This document shows positions 1 through 9,224 of a stretch of 64,000 nt of DNA, piece after piece. This DNA comes from Crocosphaera watsonii WH 8501. Lineage in GTDB: Bacteria; Cyanobacteriota; Cyanobacteriia; Cyanobacteriales; Microcystaceae. The position numbers and the translations under genes are program-made. Below the pieces are notes generated by a model. That model did no database searches. It was given only the letters and a program-made list of their open reading frames with translations, and was not told where the DNA came from. Each line of letters opens with the position of its first letter. The stretch's first letter is position 1. The DNA lies in contig NZ_AADV02000001.1 in assembly GCF_000167195.1 (NCBI RefSeq), positions 310,001 through 374,000 of the forward strand, written 5' to 3'.

Positions 1-2
1 AC

Positions 3-66
3 TTCGTAGTCAAGGCTTTAGCCTTGATCATGACTAGCTTTATCCTCCTAAAGGACTCACTACGAA
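3..66. repeat. Short palindromic interspersed repeat, copy 1
   Basis: A 64-bp unit bounded by inverted arms TTCGTAGT and ACTACGAA, with an inner palindrome AAGGCTTTAGCCTT. A second copy of identical length lies at 23169-23232. Both sit just past the stop codon of a minus-strand pseudouridine synthase gene. The unit has no coding capacity and resembles the small MITE/REP-like palindromes common between cyanobacterial genes. It may end transcription of the gene beside it. Confidence 0.6.
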
Positions 67-117
67 CTTATACTTCTTGATTAAGTTTAAGGTGATCTAG
101 AATGAATATATAATTAA

Positions 118-1059
118 TTATTGTTTCTGTCGTAAATAATTCAATAATTTAATAAACTCATCGGGTAAAGGTGCGATCGCTTCTATTTTTTCTGAGGTGA
201 TAGGATGGGTTAATGTTAGTTTATGAGCGTGTAATGCTTGACCTGATAAATTCATTTTCAAAGAACGGTTATTACTATATAAAGGATCGCCAACAATAGG
301 ATTACCAAAATAACTACTATGGACTCTTATTTGATGGGTTCTACCAGTTTCTAAGATAAATTTAACTAAACTATAATTACCCAATCTTTCTATTATTTCC
401 CAATAAGTAACCGCCTCTCGTCCTGGTTTTTCTCTGGGCACAACTGCCATTCTTTTCCTATCCACAGGATGACGACCAATAGGTAAATTAATCATCCCTT
501 TATCCCTGTTGTTTTCATCTTCTTCATTATTTAAAACACCATATATTATACCTAAATATTCTCTTTTTGCTGTTCTATTTTTAATTTGAAATTGTAAGTT
601 TTGATGAGCAAAATCTGTCTTAGCAACTACAATTGCTCCGGTGGTATCTTTATCTAAACGGTGAACAATTCCTGGTCTTTGTACCCCACCAATTCCTGCT
701 AAATTAGAACAGTGATATAAGAGGGCATGAACTAGGGTTCCTGTTTCGTGACCGGGTGCTGGATGAACCACTAAATTAGCCGATTTATTAATAATAATTA
801 ACTGTTCATCTTCGTATAAAATATCTAGGGGTATGGGTTCTGGTTGTAGTTCTAAAGGTTGAGGTTCGGGGATATTAACTTGTAAGCGATCGCCTATTTT
901 TAATTTAATTTTTTTATTGGGACAAACTTCATTATTTAAGGTAATATTACCCTGTTCTATGAGTTTTTGGATACGGGAACGAGAAATATCTGTAAGCTGA
1001 TTAGATAACCAAATATCCAAGCGATCGCCTTGATTTTCTACAGTTAAATTAATGGTCAT
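118..1059 (-). CDS. RluA/RluD-family rRNA pseudouridine synthase
   Basis: The 313-aa product matches the normal length of RluA-family enzymes, which isomerise specific uridines in 23S rRNA to pseudouridine. An N-terminal S4 RNA-binding domain covers about residues 13-60 (SRSRIQKLIEQGNITLNN). The catalytic aspartate lies in the hallmark motif HRLDKDTTG at about residue 134. The C-terminal part carries ETGRTHQIRVH and the GDPLY box of the family. The ATG start is supported by the S4 domain beginning soon after it. RluC and RluD cannot be separated from sequence alone, so no symbol is given. It stands alone, with a palindromic repeat just downstream. Confidence 0.9.
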   Translation of the reverse strand: MTINLTVENQGDRLDIWLSNQLTDISRSRIQKLIEQGNITLNNEVCPNKKIKLKIGDRLQVNIPEPQPLELQPEPIPLDILYEDEQLIIINKSANLVVHPAPGHETGTLVHALLYHCSNLAGIGGVQRPGIVHRLDKDTTGAIVVAKTDFAHQNLQFQIKNRTAKREYLGIIYGVLNNEEDENNRDKGMINLPIGRHPVDRKRMAVVPREKPGREAVTYWEIIERLGNYSLVKFILETGRTHQIRVHSSYFGNPIVGDPLYSNNRSLKMNLSGQALHAHKLTLTHPITSEKIEAIAPLPDEFIKLLNYLRQKQ

Positions 1060-1278
1060 ATAACACTATATTACAGTAGGGTGGTTTAGACAGCTATAAT
1101 TTAGGTTACCATAGGAACATAAAAATCCGTCATAAAACACCACACCATCTTATTTAAAAAGGAAATAATGGCATAAATCTTGATATTGCTATAATTAAGC
1201 ACAAAGTTATCAATTAAAAAATATAAGTAATCATGATAATTATTATATGAATATTGAGACATAATAATTCTTGTTTCT

Positions 1279-1347
1279 GGTGGGTTACGGTGGATAGTTA
1301 GGGAATCAATTAATCTCAGAAAATATGGCCACCTAACCCACCCTACA
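1279..1347. repeat. Imperfect inverted repeat in the 290-bp gap before pyrB's 3' end
   Basis: The arms GGTGGGTTACGGTGG and CCACCTAACCCACC face each other over a spacer of about 35 bp. A related GGGTGGTTTAGAC tract occurs near 1080. The pattern matches the dispersed 'GTGGGTTAG / CTAACCCAC' repeats of cyanobacterial intergenic regions. The rest of 1060-1349 shows no coding signal to me. The repeat lies at the 3' end of pyrB and could fold in its transcript. Confidence 0.4.
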
Positions 1348-1349
1348 GA

Positions 1350-2342
1350 CTACAGACTTTTTTCAGAACTTGTTCCGATTAAAAATAATAAAGCCATTCT
1401 CACAGCAATACCACTGGTAACCTGTTGTTGAATTAAACTAAAATTAGGATCATCCATTAATTCTGAGCTAATTTCTACCCCACGATTAACTGGTCCAGGA
1501 TGCAATATTTTAACGTCAGGATGACATAATTCTAAGCGACTGTGAGTAATACCATACTGTTGATTATATTCCCGTAAACTAGGTAATAAATAATCAGTCA
1601 TTCTTTCCTTTTGTAAGCGCAAAGTCATGACAAAATCAGCCTTTTCCAAAGCAGGTTTTAACTCCCAATGTAAAAATAATTTGCCTTCATGGGACTCATT
1701 TTGCATCTCCTTAAACCATTCAGGAACTAAAGTAGGAGGCCCCACTAAATGAACATCAGCACCAGAGGCCGTTAAACTCCAAATATTAGAACGAGCTACC
1801 CTAGAATGTAAAATATCCCCAACAATAGCAATTTTTTTACCCTTTAATAAAGCGAATCTAGGATTATCAAAATCCAATAAACAACACAAAGTAAATAAAT
1901 CTAATAAACCTTGAGAGGGATGTTCATGTTGACCATCTCCTGCATTGAGGACACCAACCCCAGTTTGCAGACGATCCATTTCTTGTGCGATCGCATGGGG
2001 AACACCTGCCTGTCGATGACGAATAACCATGAGATTTGTTCCCATAGCTAAATAGGTTTTAGCCGTGTCTAAAATCGTTTCTCCCTTGGTCAAAGAAGAG
2101 TTTCCTGGGGCAAAATTCAAAATATCGGCGGAAAGACGTTTGGCAGCCAATTCAAAACTGCTACGGGTACGGGTAGATGGTTCAAAAAACATATTTGTCA
2201 CCACCACCCCTTGAAGTGCCGGAACCTTTTTTGTGCGACTAGATAACACTTCACGGAAACTAGAAGCCGTTTGTAGTAGGGTATCATACTCATCAACGGT
2301 CCAATCTTTTAACCCTAAAACATGATGGCGAGTCCAAGTCAT
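1350..2342 (-). CDS. pyrB: Aspartate carbamoyltransferase catalytic subunit
   Basis: PyrB condenses carbamoyl phosphate with aspartate, the committed step of pyrimidine synthesis. The 330-aa protein has the carbamoyl-phosphate loop [13 protein letters not shown] near residue 54 and the H-x-x-Q region [12 protein letters not shown] near residue 142. It also has the aspartate-side loop LRLQKERM near 242 and the family-specific [10 protein letters not shown] near 281. The length fits bacterial PyrB of the type that works without PyrI, which is usual in cyanobacteria. The ATG lies just before the conserved [12 protein letters not shown] start. The gene appears monocistronic; the 196 bp upstream end at an IS630 insertion, so distal promoter DNA may have been displaced. 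Confidence 0.96.
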   Translation of the reverse strand: MTWTRHHVLGLKDWTVDEYDTLLQTASSFREVLSSRTKKVPALQGVVVTNMFFEPSTRTRSSFELAAKRLSADILNFAPGNSSLTKGETILDTAKTYLAMGTNLMVIRHRQAGVPHAIAQEMDRLQTGVGVLNAGDGQHEHPSQGLLDLFTLCCLLDFDNPRFALLKGKKIAIVGDILHSRVARSNIWSLTASGADVHLVGPPTLVPEWFKEMQNESHEGKLFLHWELKPALEKADFVMTLRLQKERMTDYLLPSLREYNQQYGITHSRLELCHPDVKILHPGPVNRGVEISSELMDDPNFSLIQQQVTSGIAVRMALLFLIGTSSEKSL

Positions 2343-2538
2343 ATAATAGTTACCATAGGCTTCGTTTGCAGCAAACTGTAATCTATATTATCCCAATTAG
2401 GGTGATAAAAAGGATAATGGTTGCATTATTTTGGCTGCTAGAATTAAACTATAAGCTAGAAAAACACCCAAATTTTGAGAGTTGTGTAATCATCCATGCT
2501 AAAAGTAACCAAGCCATTCAATCAACTGTTGTGTATCC

Positions 2539-3920
2539 TAGTGCAGCTTAGCAAAAATAATCCACCAGTCACTTATGATCTTTAAAGCCCTTAAATTTCC
2601 AAACGAACGGCTTAGCAAAATGTTGATTAAAGTAATCAATAAAATTGAGAATTTTTTGGGATAGTTCTTCAGTTGAACGGACAGTAATTCTTTTGAGTAA
2701 ACGCCTGACTAAGATCGAAAACCAACACTCAATTTGATTAAGCCACGATGTATGTTTGGGAATATAAACAAAGCGAATTCGATGAGATTCATCTGATAAA
2801 AAATCTGCTCTGCTGTCCATAGATTGCAAAATCCCCTCCTTTCCTTTTCTCCCCAAATCAATAGTAATTCCACAGCTTTCTGCTACTAATTTGACTAAGC
2901 TTTCCGATTTATGAGTGTTGAGTTGATCTACAATAAAAATCCATTCTGCTTTTTCATCAATCTTAATCGTTCTCTGGATATGTTCAGAAAAATCTTGTTC
3001 TGTTCTTGTCGGTCCAATAGAGGGACTAACAACTTTTCCTCTTGCCACATCCCAGTTCGCAATCAAGCTTAAAGTTCCGTGTCTTTCATATTCAAATTCG
3101 ATTTTTTCTACTTGTTTAGGCTTGATTCTTTTGGTCGGAAATAATCTCTCAAGAGCTTGAATCCCTGTCATTTCGTCTGTACTAATTAAATGAATTCCTT
3201 GTTCTAACAAAGTTTTAGCTTCTTGATGAAGTTCACAGATATATTTGACTTGCTTTTTAAATTTTAAGGGATCATCAATTTTGGCATTTAACCAGTAACG
3301 AACGAGATGTGGTTGTAATGTCGCTTCTTTTTAAAAAACGCCCCACACTACGGGGGGAAATCTTTTCGACAATTCCTCTTTTTATGGCTTCATCCGCCAA
3401 CTCTGAAGGTGTCCAATGGCTCACTGGTCTGTCTGATTTTTCACATTCTTCACAAGCGATCGCTACAATCTGGACTACTTGTTCGACCGTAAAGGATTTT
3501 GTTGTTCCAGGTCTTGGGCGATCGCTTAAAATTCCTTTGATCAAGACCATTAATGCTTTCTCCGTTACCTGTTGTTCTTCGGCGGCACTCAGTTTTTCTC
3601 TCTCCTCAAACCATCGCGATCGCCACTGACGCACTTGTACTCGGTCTAATTCTAATCTTCGACTAATCGAACTATTGCTCTCTCCTGATGCTGCGGCTAA
3701 GATTAGCTTGGCTCGTCTAACAAGGCGATAGGGGTTTGTTGTCCCTCTCACTATTTGTTGGAGTACTGTTTTCTGTAGGTTGGAGAGGTTAATTGGCAAT
3801 GCTTTTATCATGGACATCAACTTCGAGATTCTTCCGTTAGTTTCATTGAAACACATTGTCGTGGCTAGTCACGAAAGTTTCTGTAAAAATCTGGTGGATT
3901 ACTTTCGCCAAGCTGCACTA
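2539..3920 (-). mobile_element. IS630-family insertion sequence, complete copy A
   Basis: The ends are near-perfect inverted repeats: left TAGTGCAGCTTAGCAAAA and right, read inward, TAGTGCAGCTTGGCGAAA. Both continue into TAATCCACCAG. TA dinucleotides bound the element on both sides, as expected for IS630/Tc1-type insertion at TA. Copy B (42415-43796) has the same 1382-bp length counted this way. Copy C (7770-8340) keeps one end only. The transposase is encoded in two frames. Confidence 0.92.
2569..3856 (-). CDS. IS630 transposase, two overlapping frames needing a +1 shift
   Basis: The N-terminal half (3856-3275) is a winged-helix/HTH region for terminal-repeat binding (for example LVRRAKLILAAASGESN). 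The C-terminal half (annotated start 3210, stop 2569) is a DDE nuclease with STDEMTG (first D), IFIVDQLNTHKS (second D) and SWLNQIECWFS (catalytic E). Reading from VGRFLK into QPHLVRYWLNAK, across the gap, needs one skipped base at a T6A5 run near 3327-3338. Copy B has exactly the same frame arrangement. That suggests programmed frameshifting, known in several IS families, rather than a private mutation. An old fixed frameshift spread by transposition is the alternative. Confidence 0.85.
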
Positions 3921-3985
3921 GTTTGATGAACGTAACTATATCGGTTAGGATAAGGAGGAGAAGTTATGACAAAATTAATAGGTCG
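3921..3985 (+). other. 65-bp remnant with strong ribosome binding site and start codon
   Basis: Unique DNA is wedged between the IS630 right end and the point where IS66 homology begins. It contains AAGGAGGAG at 3952-3960 followed by ATG at 3966. It looks like the 5' end of a lost gene (MTKLIGR...). That start is now fused in frame to the truncated IS66 transposase. I do not recognise the original gene. Confidence 0.45.
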
Positions 3986-5372
3986 ACAACAGTTATCTCT
4001 TCAACAAAGACTGATTGACCAGCAACAACAACAAATCTCTACACAACAGCAAGAAATTGAAAAATTGAAAGAAGAGAGAGATAAGCTAAAAAACCGTAAC
4101 TCAAAAAACAGTTCAGTCCCCCCATCATCAGACCCACTAAAAAAGCCTTCTGACAAAAAGAAACGCAAAAAAGGATTTAAACGCGGACCAAAATATGACC
4201 ACCCAGGGAAGACCCGTAATGGTTTTGGTCAGCCCGATAAGATAGTCCCTTTAGAACTAGAAAACTGTCCTGTTCGTGGGGGTTCAGTGGAACGAGATGA
4301 AGTAGTTCCCGAAAAAGTCCAGCAAGTGGCTGAAGTAGTAGACCAACCCATAGAAATCAGGGAATATCGTCGCGGATTCTATAAATGTCCTAGTTGTGGA
4401 TGGTCAGATTACAGTCCTGTTCCATTGGGAGTTAAAGAAGGATTCCGTTATGGGGCGCGATTAAGTAGCATCGTGGGCTGGCTTGGCTATGGGGGTAATC
4501 TTACATGGCGTAAACAGGAACATTTTATAGAGTATGTCTTTGGCATTCCCATTTCTCAAGGGAGCCTTGCCAAAATGCACAAATGGTTTCAAGAAAGTTT
4601 AGAACCCTTGACCAAACAGTGGTTAAAGTACATCCAGCAGCCAGGAATCCGATGTGTTGACGAAACCAGTTATTGCATCGATGGCATCAAGTATTGGGTT
4701 TGGGTAGCCACATCAAATGAGGTCTGTGTGTTGATGTTGGCTCCCACTAGAAGCTCCGCAGAAGTCGAGAAATTGTTAGGAGCAGATTTTAAGGGCATCC
4801 TCACCAGTGACTGCTATAGTGCCTACTTTAGACAAAGTGCGATGGCCAAACAGAAATGTCTGGCACATTTAGAACGAGAGTTAGAGTCCCTTAAAACCAG
4901 TCGTTTTCAAGCGAATCGAGAATTTGCTGCCGATGTACAGCAAGTTTTAGCAACCGCCCGTATCCATTATCGTCATTATCATGCTCGAAATTTAACCCTT
5001 GAAGACTTAGGCTCCAAAAGAACAGAAGTCGAGAACTCACTGCAAAAGATTTTTAAAGCAACTCCCAAAAAAGGATGGCCTTATGATGCACAAAGATTGA
5101 TTAACCGTCTCAAACGTCATTGGGAAGAGTGGTTCACCTTTCTAACTTATCCTGAAGTCAAACCAGATAATAATGATGCTGAGAGAGCTTTACGTCCCAT
5201 TGTCATTCACCGCAAAGTAAGTGGGGGAGCAAGAAGCGACTGGGGTGCAGAGTTAGTCACCCAAATGTTCAGTTTTTTAGAGACCATGAGATTACAGGGG
5301 CAAAATGCCATTGTCCAATTATGCGAATTATTGTCATTAGCTGGTCGGAGTCCCCCAGGATTAGAGATGTAA
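3966..5372 (+). pseudogene. IS66-family transposase, N-terminally replaced and probably inactive
   Basis: The 468-aa reading frame has a Gln-rich coiled coil (residues 8-45), a basic linker and a zinc-finger region. An RNase-H-type DDE core follows: CVDETSYCIDG (D), LTSDCYSAY (D) and PDNNDAERALRP (E). A second fragment of the same element at 8341-8707 shows that the native N-terminus (MTTNATIDSK...) is missing here. Residues 1-7 come from foreign DNA with its own ribosome binding site. The first zinc knuckle reads CPVRGG where CPxCGG is expected, a Cys-to-Arg change, while the second (CPSCGW) is intact. Head loss plus zinc-finger damage argue that it is non-functional. Confidence 0.8.
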
Positions 5373-5677
5373 AAGGCTCCGGAGCCGATGGGGGATAGAT
5401 TTTTCTTGATCCCCCTATATCTCTGCACAAAAATACACAAGGTTAGCGGATAATCTCCGCTAACAAAAAACTATCTTACTATTCTTTTTTTTCTCATATT
5501 GTTGTTTTTATTTGAGGTTTTAAAAAGACTTGATTCTGGGAATGTTAGTCATTAAAATAGCCGTAATAAATTAGCTTAAATTTTACGCTAAATCACAGGG
5601 CTTATATTTTTGTTGACTCAACTGATGTTGTTTGTAGTGCTTTTCAATAAGACTTTTTTGTTGCGGTGAGCAGTTAC
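3986..5677 (+). mobile_element. IS66-family element, left end missing
   Basis: The right terminus at 5651-5677 ends GGTGAGCAGTTAC. Its complement starts GTAACTGCTCACCGCAA, matching the GTAATTGCTCACCGCAA left end preserved at 8341. IS66 ends characteristically begin with GTAA. The left end and the first roughly 35 transposase codons are absent. About 300 bp after the transposase stop hold only the element's 3' region, including a short hairpin near 5445-5465, and no further gene. Confidence 0.75.
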
Positions 5678-6582
5678 AAACTAATGTATGGAGATGTCAA
5701 AAACTTGACTTAAAACAAAACAAAGCTTTTCTTGAATTAGAAGATTCATCAGATAGAAGAACGAAACCTGATGTACAATTAGCCATTGAACCTTTGTCTA
5801 AGTTAGAAGACTCAAAGATAGTCAAGACAGCTATTCTCAATGGTAATTTAAGACTGATTTTCTATTGGGGTAAAGTTAAGCGACAAGTGATGGGATTCAA
5901 AGAGTTACAGTTAGTTTATGCCCCCACTTGTATTAATCGAAACTGTAGTCATTATCAGATTCCAAAAGCTTCTCAGGTGACTAAATGTCCTGGTTGTGGG
6001 TGGACACTTAAACAACGATTAAATACCCAAGAAATTGAGAAGTTTGAGTTTAAACCTCCTTTAGAAACAACCATAGAAGTTCTTCTTTTGAGGATTGAAG
6101 TTAATGAAACCTTGGCAACAGCGATTACGAATAAGGTGATAGAAATCAAGAAAGCTATCTTGAAAAGTTACAAAGATCCTGATGATATTCCCCATCAATT
6201 AAGTCCGACTTTCACTTATGAACCAGTGCATTTAGCTTTACATTCTTTGTGTCACTTGCTAACGAAAACAGTTCCTTTATTATTCTTAGCGAGTCATCAA
6301 GATTTGAGCAGTTATACTGAACAAAGACCGGCTAATATTGGAACATCTCATCGTACTATCGCTTACATTTTTGATAGCGTTCACGAAGGTTGTGGCACCA
6401 CAGAAGCTTTGGTAAATGATTGGGATAGTTGCGTAGAAAAAGCACTCTTATTGGCAACTAATTGCGATTGTGGGGATATGGGGTGTCCTCGTTGTTTGAC
6501 GGAAATTGGTTGTCCTGAATCTAATGATGGGTTATCTAAGCTATTAGGTTTATGGTTGTTAGAACAGATTACTCATTCTTGA
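5678..6582 (+). pseudogene. C-terminal fragment of a DUF1998-type helicase-associated protein
   Basis: An open frame continues from the IS66 boundary (…NVWRCQKLDLKQ…) through the conventional TTG start at 5794, so this is the 3' part of a gene cut by the IS. It has a zinc-ribbon-like C-x4-C…CPGC segment. The C-terminal Cys cluster reads CDCGDMGCPRC, then GCPESND. These, with SLCHLLTKTVPLLF and IAYIFDSVHEG, match the DUF1998 tail of MrfA/YprA-like DEAD-box helicases; DUF1998 also occurs in DISARM DrmB. The helicase or nuclease part is missing. Just after the stop, 6583-6667 can be read as another coding scrap (…FDGKLYETKQKSYEDW…stop) in a different frame. Confidence 0.7.
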
Positions 6583-6758
6583 AATTGTTAACATTTTTGA
6601 TGGGAAACTATACGAAACCAAACAGAAAAGTTATGAAGATTGGTTACGTTTTTCTGGAAATCATTAAATCAAAGGTTGATTTAAACTACTATAAAAGTGA
6701 GTCTTTATAACCTTTTTAATAGAACAAGAGGTTGTACCTATTATCTGAATAATTATTG

Positions 6759-7331
6759 ATGCCAAATGTTTATGTAATTGGTGGGGCAAATGGTTCAGGT
6801 AAAACCACCGTTGCCCGGATATTATTACCCAACTTCCTTGATGTTTTTGAATACGTCAATGCGGATGAAATTGCTGCCGGACTGTCTCCTTTTAAAGCTG
6901 AATCAGTAGCTATGCAAGCAGGGCGGTTAATGTTAGGGCGTTTAGATACTCTGGTTCAAGAAAGAGCAAATTTTGCTTTTGAAACCACACTGGCCGCTCG
7001 AAACTTTGCCCGTTTTTTGAGAAAATGTAAATCTGATGGTTATACTATTAATTTGATTTATTTTTGGTTACAAACTCCTGAATTAGCCATAGAAAGGGTA
7101 AGAAGACGGGTTGAAAGTGGAGGTCATAATATTCCCCTTGAAGTTATCCGTCGTCGCTATGAAAGGGGACAAAGAAACCTGAACGAGTTATATTTACCTT
7201 TGTGTGATAAATGGATCGTTTATGATAATTCTAGGGATAATCCCCAATTAATAGCAGAATGTCCACTGAACAAACCAGCAATTATTTATCAACCCAATAT
7301 TTGGCAACAAATAACTAAACTCTCGTCATGA
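6759..7331 (+). CDS. Zeta-toxin-like P-loop kinase/ATPase
   Basis: The protein has about 190 aa with a Walker A motif, GGANGSGKTTVARILLP, at residues 7-23. It also has the zeta-toxin/COG4185 signature FETTLAAR near residue 75 and an Arg-rich segment, ERVRRRVESGGHNIP, near 115. Family members phosphorylate sugar-nucleotide precursors or other small molecules, and some act as toxins. I chose ATG 6759 over an adjacent TTG at 6756. The stop overlaps the start of the next small gene by four bases (ATGA), so the two are translationally coupled. Toxin activity is inferred from family and pairing, not shown. Confidence 0.75.
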   Translation: MPNVYVIGGANGSGKTTVARILLPNFLDVFEYVNADEIAAGLSPFKAESVAMQAGRLMLGRLDTLVQERANFAFETTLAARNFARFLRKCKSDGYTINLIYFWLQTPELAIERVRRRVESGGHNIPLEVIRRRYERGQRNLNELYLPLCDKWIVYDNSRDNPQLIAECPLNKPAIIYQPNIWQQITKLSS

Positions 7332-7528
7332 TTAACAAAAACCCTGATAAATTATCTGAGCAAATTGACACTGGTGTTAAAACAGCAATCCGAAAAGCGA
7401 TTGAGAGACACCGAAGATTAGGCGAGTCAATTAGTATTCTCAAAGATGGCAAAGTTGTTACTTTAACCTCTGATCGAATTCCACAATCATCACAGATAAA
7501 AACAGAGCGCGCTCGTAACCAATCATAA
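7328..7528 (+). CDS. Small basic protein coupled to the zeta-like gene (possible antitoxin)
   Basis: A 66-aa basic protein starts inside the stop codon of the zeta-like kinase (ATGA overlap). It contains a helical, charged centre (VKTAIRKAIERHRRLGE) and a short strand-like GKVVTLTSD. I recognise no named domain. Its size, coupling and position are typical of the partner gene in a two-gene toxin/antitoxin-like unit. The order here, large gene first, is the reverse of epsilon-zeta systems. It could equally be an unrelated accessory subunit. Confidence 0.6.
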   Translation: MINKNPDKLSEQIDTGVKTAIRKAIERHRRLGESISILKDGKVVTLTSDRIPQSSQIKTERARNQS

Positions 7529-7578
7529 CAAGAGTAATGGCAGACTTTTTGCCCCAAAATGCTAAATAATGGTTTAAT

Positions 7579-7769
7579 TTAATCAGCTATTAGTTTTCCA
7601 CTATCCCCCGTCAGCACAAATCCGGCCCAATAATAGGGATGGGGATACTTTCTCCGTGTATCTTGCTGTGCTAATTTTAATGCTTCTGCTTTACTTTTTC
7701 CAGCACGAAGATAACCATAAAATTGCTGCATCAAAAGACTGGTAGATTCATCATCTACGTTCCATAAAC
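7579..7769 (-). pseudogene. C-terminal fragment of a CHAT-domain protein
   Basis: The remaining 63 codons read SLWNVDDESTSLLMQQFYGY, then an Ala-rich helix and PHPYYWAGFVLTGD. This is the typical end of a CHAT (caspase HetF-associated) peptidase domain. The 5' part is cut off at the TA where truncated IS630 copy C begins (7770). The catalytic His and Cys positions lie upstream and are lost, so the fragment cannot be an active protease. Confidence 0.8.
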
Positions 7770-8340
7770 TAGTGCAGCTTAGCAAAAATAATCCACCAGT
7801 CACTTATGATCTTTAAAGCCCTTAAATTTCCAAACGAACGGCTTAGCAAAATGTTGATTAAAGTAATCAATAAAATTGAGAATTTTTTGGGATATTTCTT
7901 CAGTTGAACGGACAGTAATTCTTTTGAGTAAACGCCGGACTAAGATCGAAAACCAACACTCAATTTGATTAAGCCACGATGTATGTTTGGGAATATAAAC
8001 AAAGCGAATTCGATGAGATTCATCTGATAAAAAATCTGCTCTGCTGTCCATAGATTGCAAAATCCCCTCCTTTCCTTTTCTCCCCAAATCAATAGTAATT
8101 CCACAGCTTTCTGCTACTAATTTGACTAAGCTTTCCGATTTATGAGTGTTGAGTTGATCTACAATAAAAATCCATTCTGCTTTTTCATCAATCTTAATCG
8201 TTCTCTGGATATGTTCAGAAAAATCTTGTTCTGTTCTTGTCGGTCCAATAGAGGGACTAACAACTTTTCCTCTTGCCACATCCCAGTTCGCAATCAAGCT
8301 TAAAGTTCCGTGTCTTTCATATTCAAATTCGATTTTTTCT
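7770..8340 (-). mobile_element. IS630 copy C, truncated by an IS66 insertion
   Basis: This copy keeps the TAGTGCAGCTTAGC terminal repeat and the last roughly 180 codons of the transposase (open frame 8297-7800, same DDE catalytic boxes as copy A). Homology to copy A stops at 8340, exactly where the IS66 left terminus GTAATTGCTC begins. An IS66 element therefore inserted into this IS630, and the far part was later deleted. The N-terminal transposase half and the other terminal repeat are missing, so it cannot move alone. Confidence 0.85.
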
Positions 8341-8707
8341 GTAATTGCTCACCGCAATAAAGAATCTGTCTTGACAACATAAAGGTAAAATCGGGGATTT
8401 TTATGTATAGTGGGGGTTATGACCACAAATGCTACCATTGATTCAAAGCTAGTTAGAGCTATCGCCGATGAACAGTTGGCGAACAATGTCTTCATGATTG
8501 AGTGGCTAGTCAAGGCACAACAACAGTTATCTCTTCAACAAAGACTGATTGACCAGCAACAACAACAAATCTCTACACAACAGCAAGAAATTGAAAAATT
8601 GAAAGAAGAGAGAGATAAGCTAAAAAACCGTAACTCAAAAAACAGTTCAGTCCCCCCATCATCAGACCCACTAAAAAAGCCTTCTGACAAAAAGAAACGC
8701 AAAAAAG
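8341..8707 (+). mobile_element. IS66 left-end fragment with transposase N-terminus
   Basis: The fragment begins with the IS66 terminus GTAATTGCTCACCGCAATAA. It encodes the native start (likely ATG 8419, MTTNATIDSK…) and the Gln-rich coiled coil shared with the copy at 3966. Identity ends after the KKRKKG codons near 8707. The frame then runs into unrelated DNA and stops at 8745. It supplies precisely the part that the other copy lacks, which allows the whole element to be reconstructed. Confidence 0.8.
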
Positions 8708-8766
8708 GTGTCTTGAACGTTTTAATATGTTCCATGAGAAATTGAGCAGTTAAGCTGCCTTCGGGT

Positions 8767-8792
8767 TTATGATAGTATATATGCTATCATAA
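8767..8792. promoter_or_regulatory. 26-bp palindrome, probable autoregulatory operator of the PIN/RHH operon
   Basis: The arms TTATGATAG and CTATCATAA surround an ATATAT core with one mismatched pair. The palindrome ends four bases before the PIN-gene ATG at 8797. Ribbon-helix-helix antitoxins typically bind such palindromes to repress their own operon. The TATGATAG/TATATAT stretch could also serve as a -10 region. Function is inferred from position and symmetry. Confidence 0.55.
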
Positions 8793-8796
8793 GTCC

Positions 8797-9219
8797 ATGA
8801 CTACCAAAATTGTCGTGGATACTAGCGTTTTTGTGAGTTCGCTGATTGGATCTATGGGGCCTAGTCGTGAACTAATTCGATGTTGTTTAAGGGGTGAATA
8901 TCAGCCGTTGATGGGAAATGCTCTGTTTTGTGAGTATGAATCTGTTATTAATCGAGAAGAGATCAAAGCAAAATGTCCTTTGACTTCTTCAGAAATAGAG
9001 GTGTTATTCCAAGCTTTTTTGAGTGTTAGTCAATGGGTTAATATTTACTTTTTATGGCGACCTAATTTAACGGATGAAGCTGACAACCACTTAATCGAAT
9101 TAGCAATGGCTGGAAATGCTTCATTTATTGTTACCAATAATCTTAAAGATTTTCAAAATACTGATTTATTATTTCCAAATTTATCAATTGTAAGACCCGA
9201 ACAAATTATTAGGAGTTAA
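8797..9219 (+). CDS. PIN-domain toxin (COG1569 type)
   Basis: The 140-aa PIN-domain ribonuclease begins TTKIVVDTSVFVSSL, which carries the first catalytic Asp (D8). The acidic cluster near residue 100 reads LTDEADNHLIELAMAG, followed by a final strand, ASFIVTNNLKDF. Such proteins cleave RNA and act as toxins of VapC-like modules. It is the first gene of a compact operon, starting four bases after a palindrome and ending five bases before the antitoxin start. Toxin first is the less common order but is typical of this PIN subfamily. Confidence 0.82.
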   Translation: MTTKIVVDTSVFVSSLIGSMGPSRELIRCCLRGEYQPLMGNALFCEYESVINREEIKAKCPLTSSEIEVLFQAFLSVSQWVNIYFLWRPNLTDEADNHLIELAMAGNASFIVTNNLKDFQNTDLLFPNLSIVRPEQIIRS

Positions 9220-9224
9220 CTAAA

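Noticed and set aside
2366-2551. Plus-strand 61-codon frame before IS630 copy A
   Set aside because: It begins inside the pyrB leader and ends in the IS terminal repeat. A sub-frame from ATG 2418 could be a truncated gene start, but nothing in it is recognisable.
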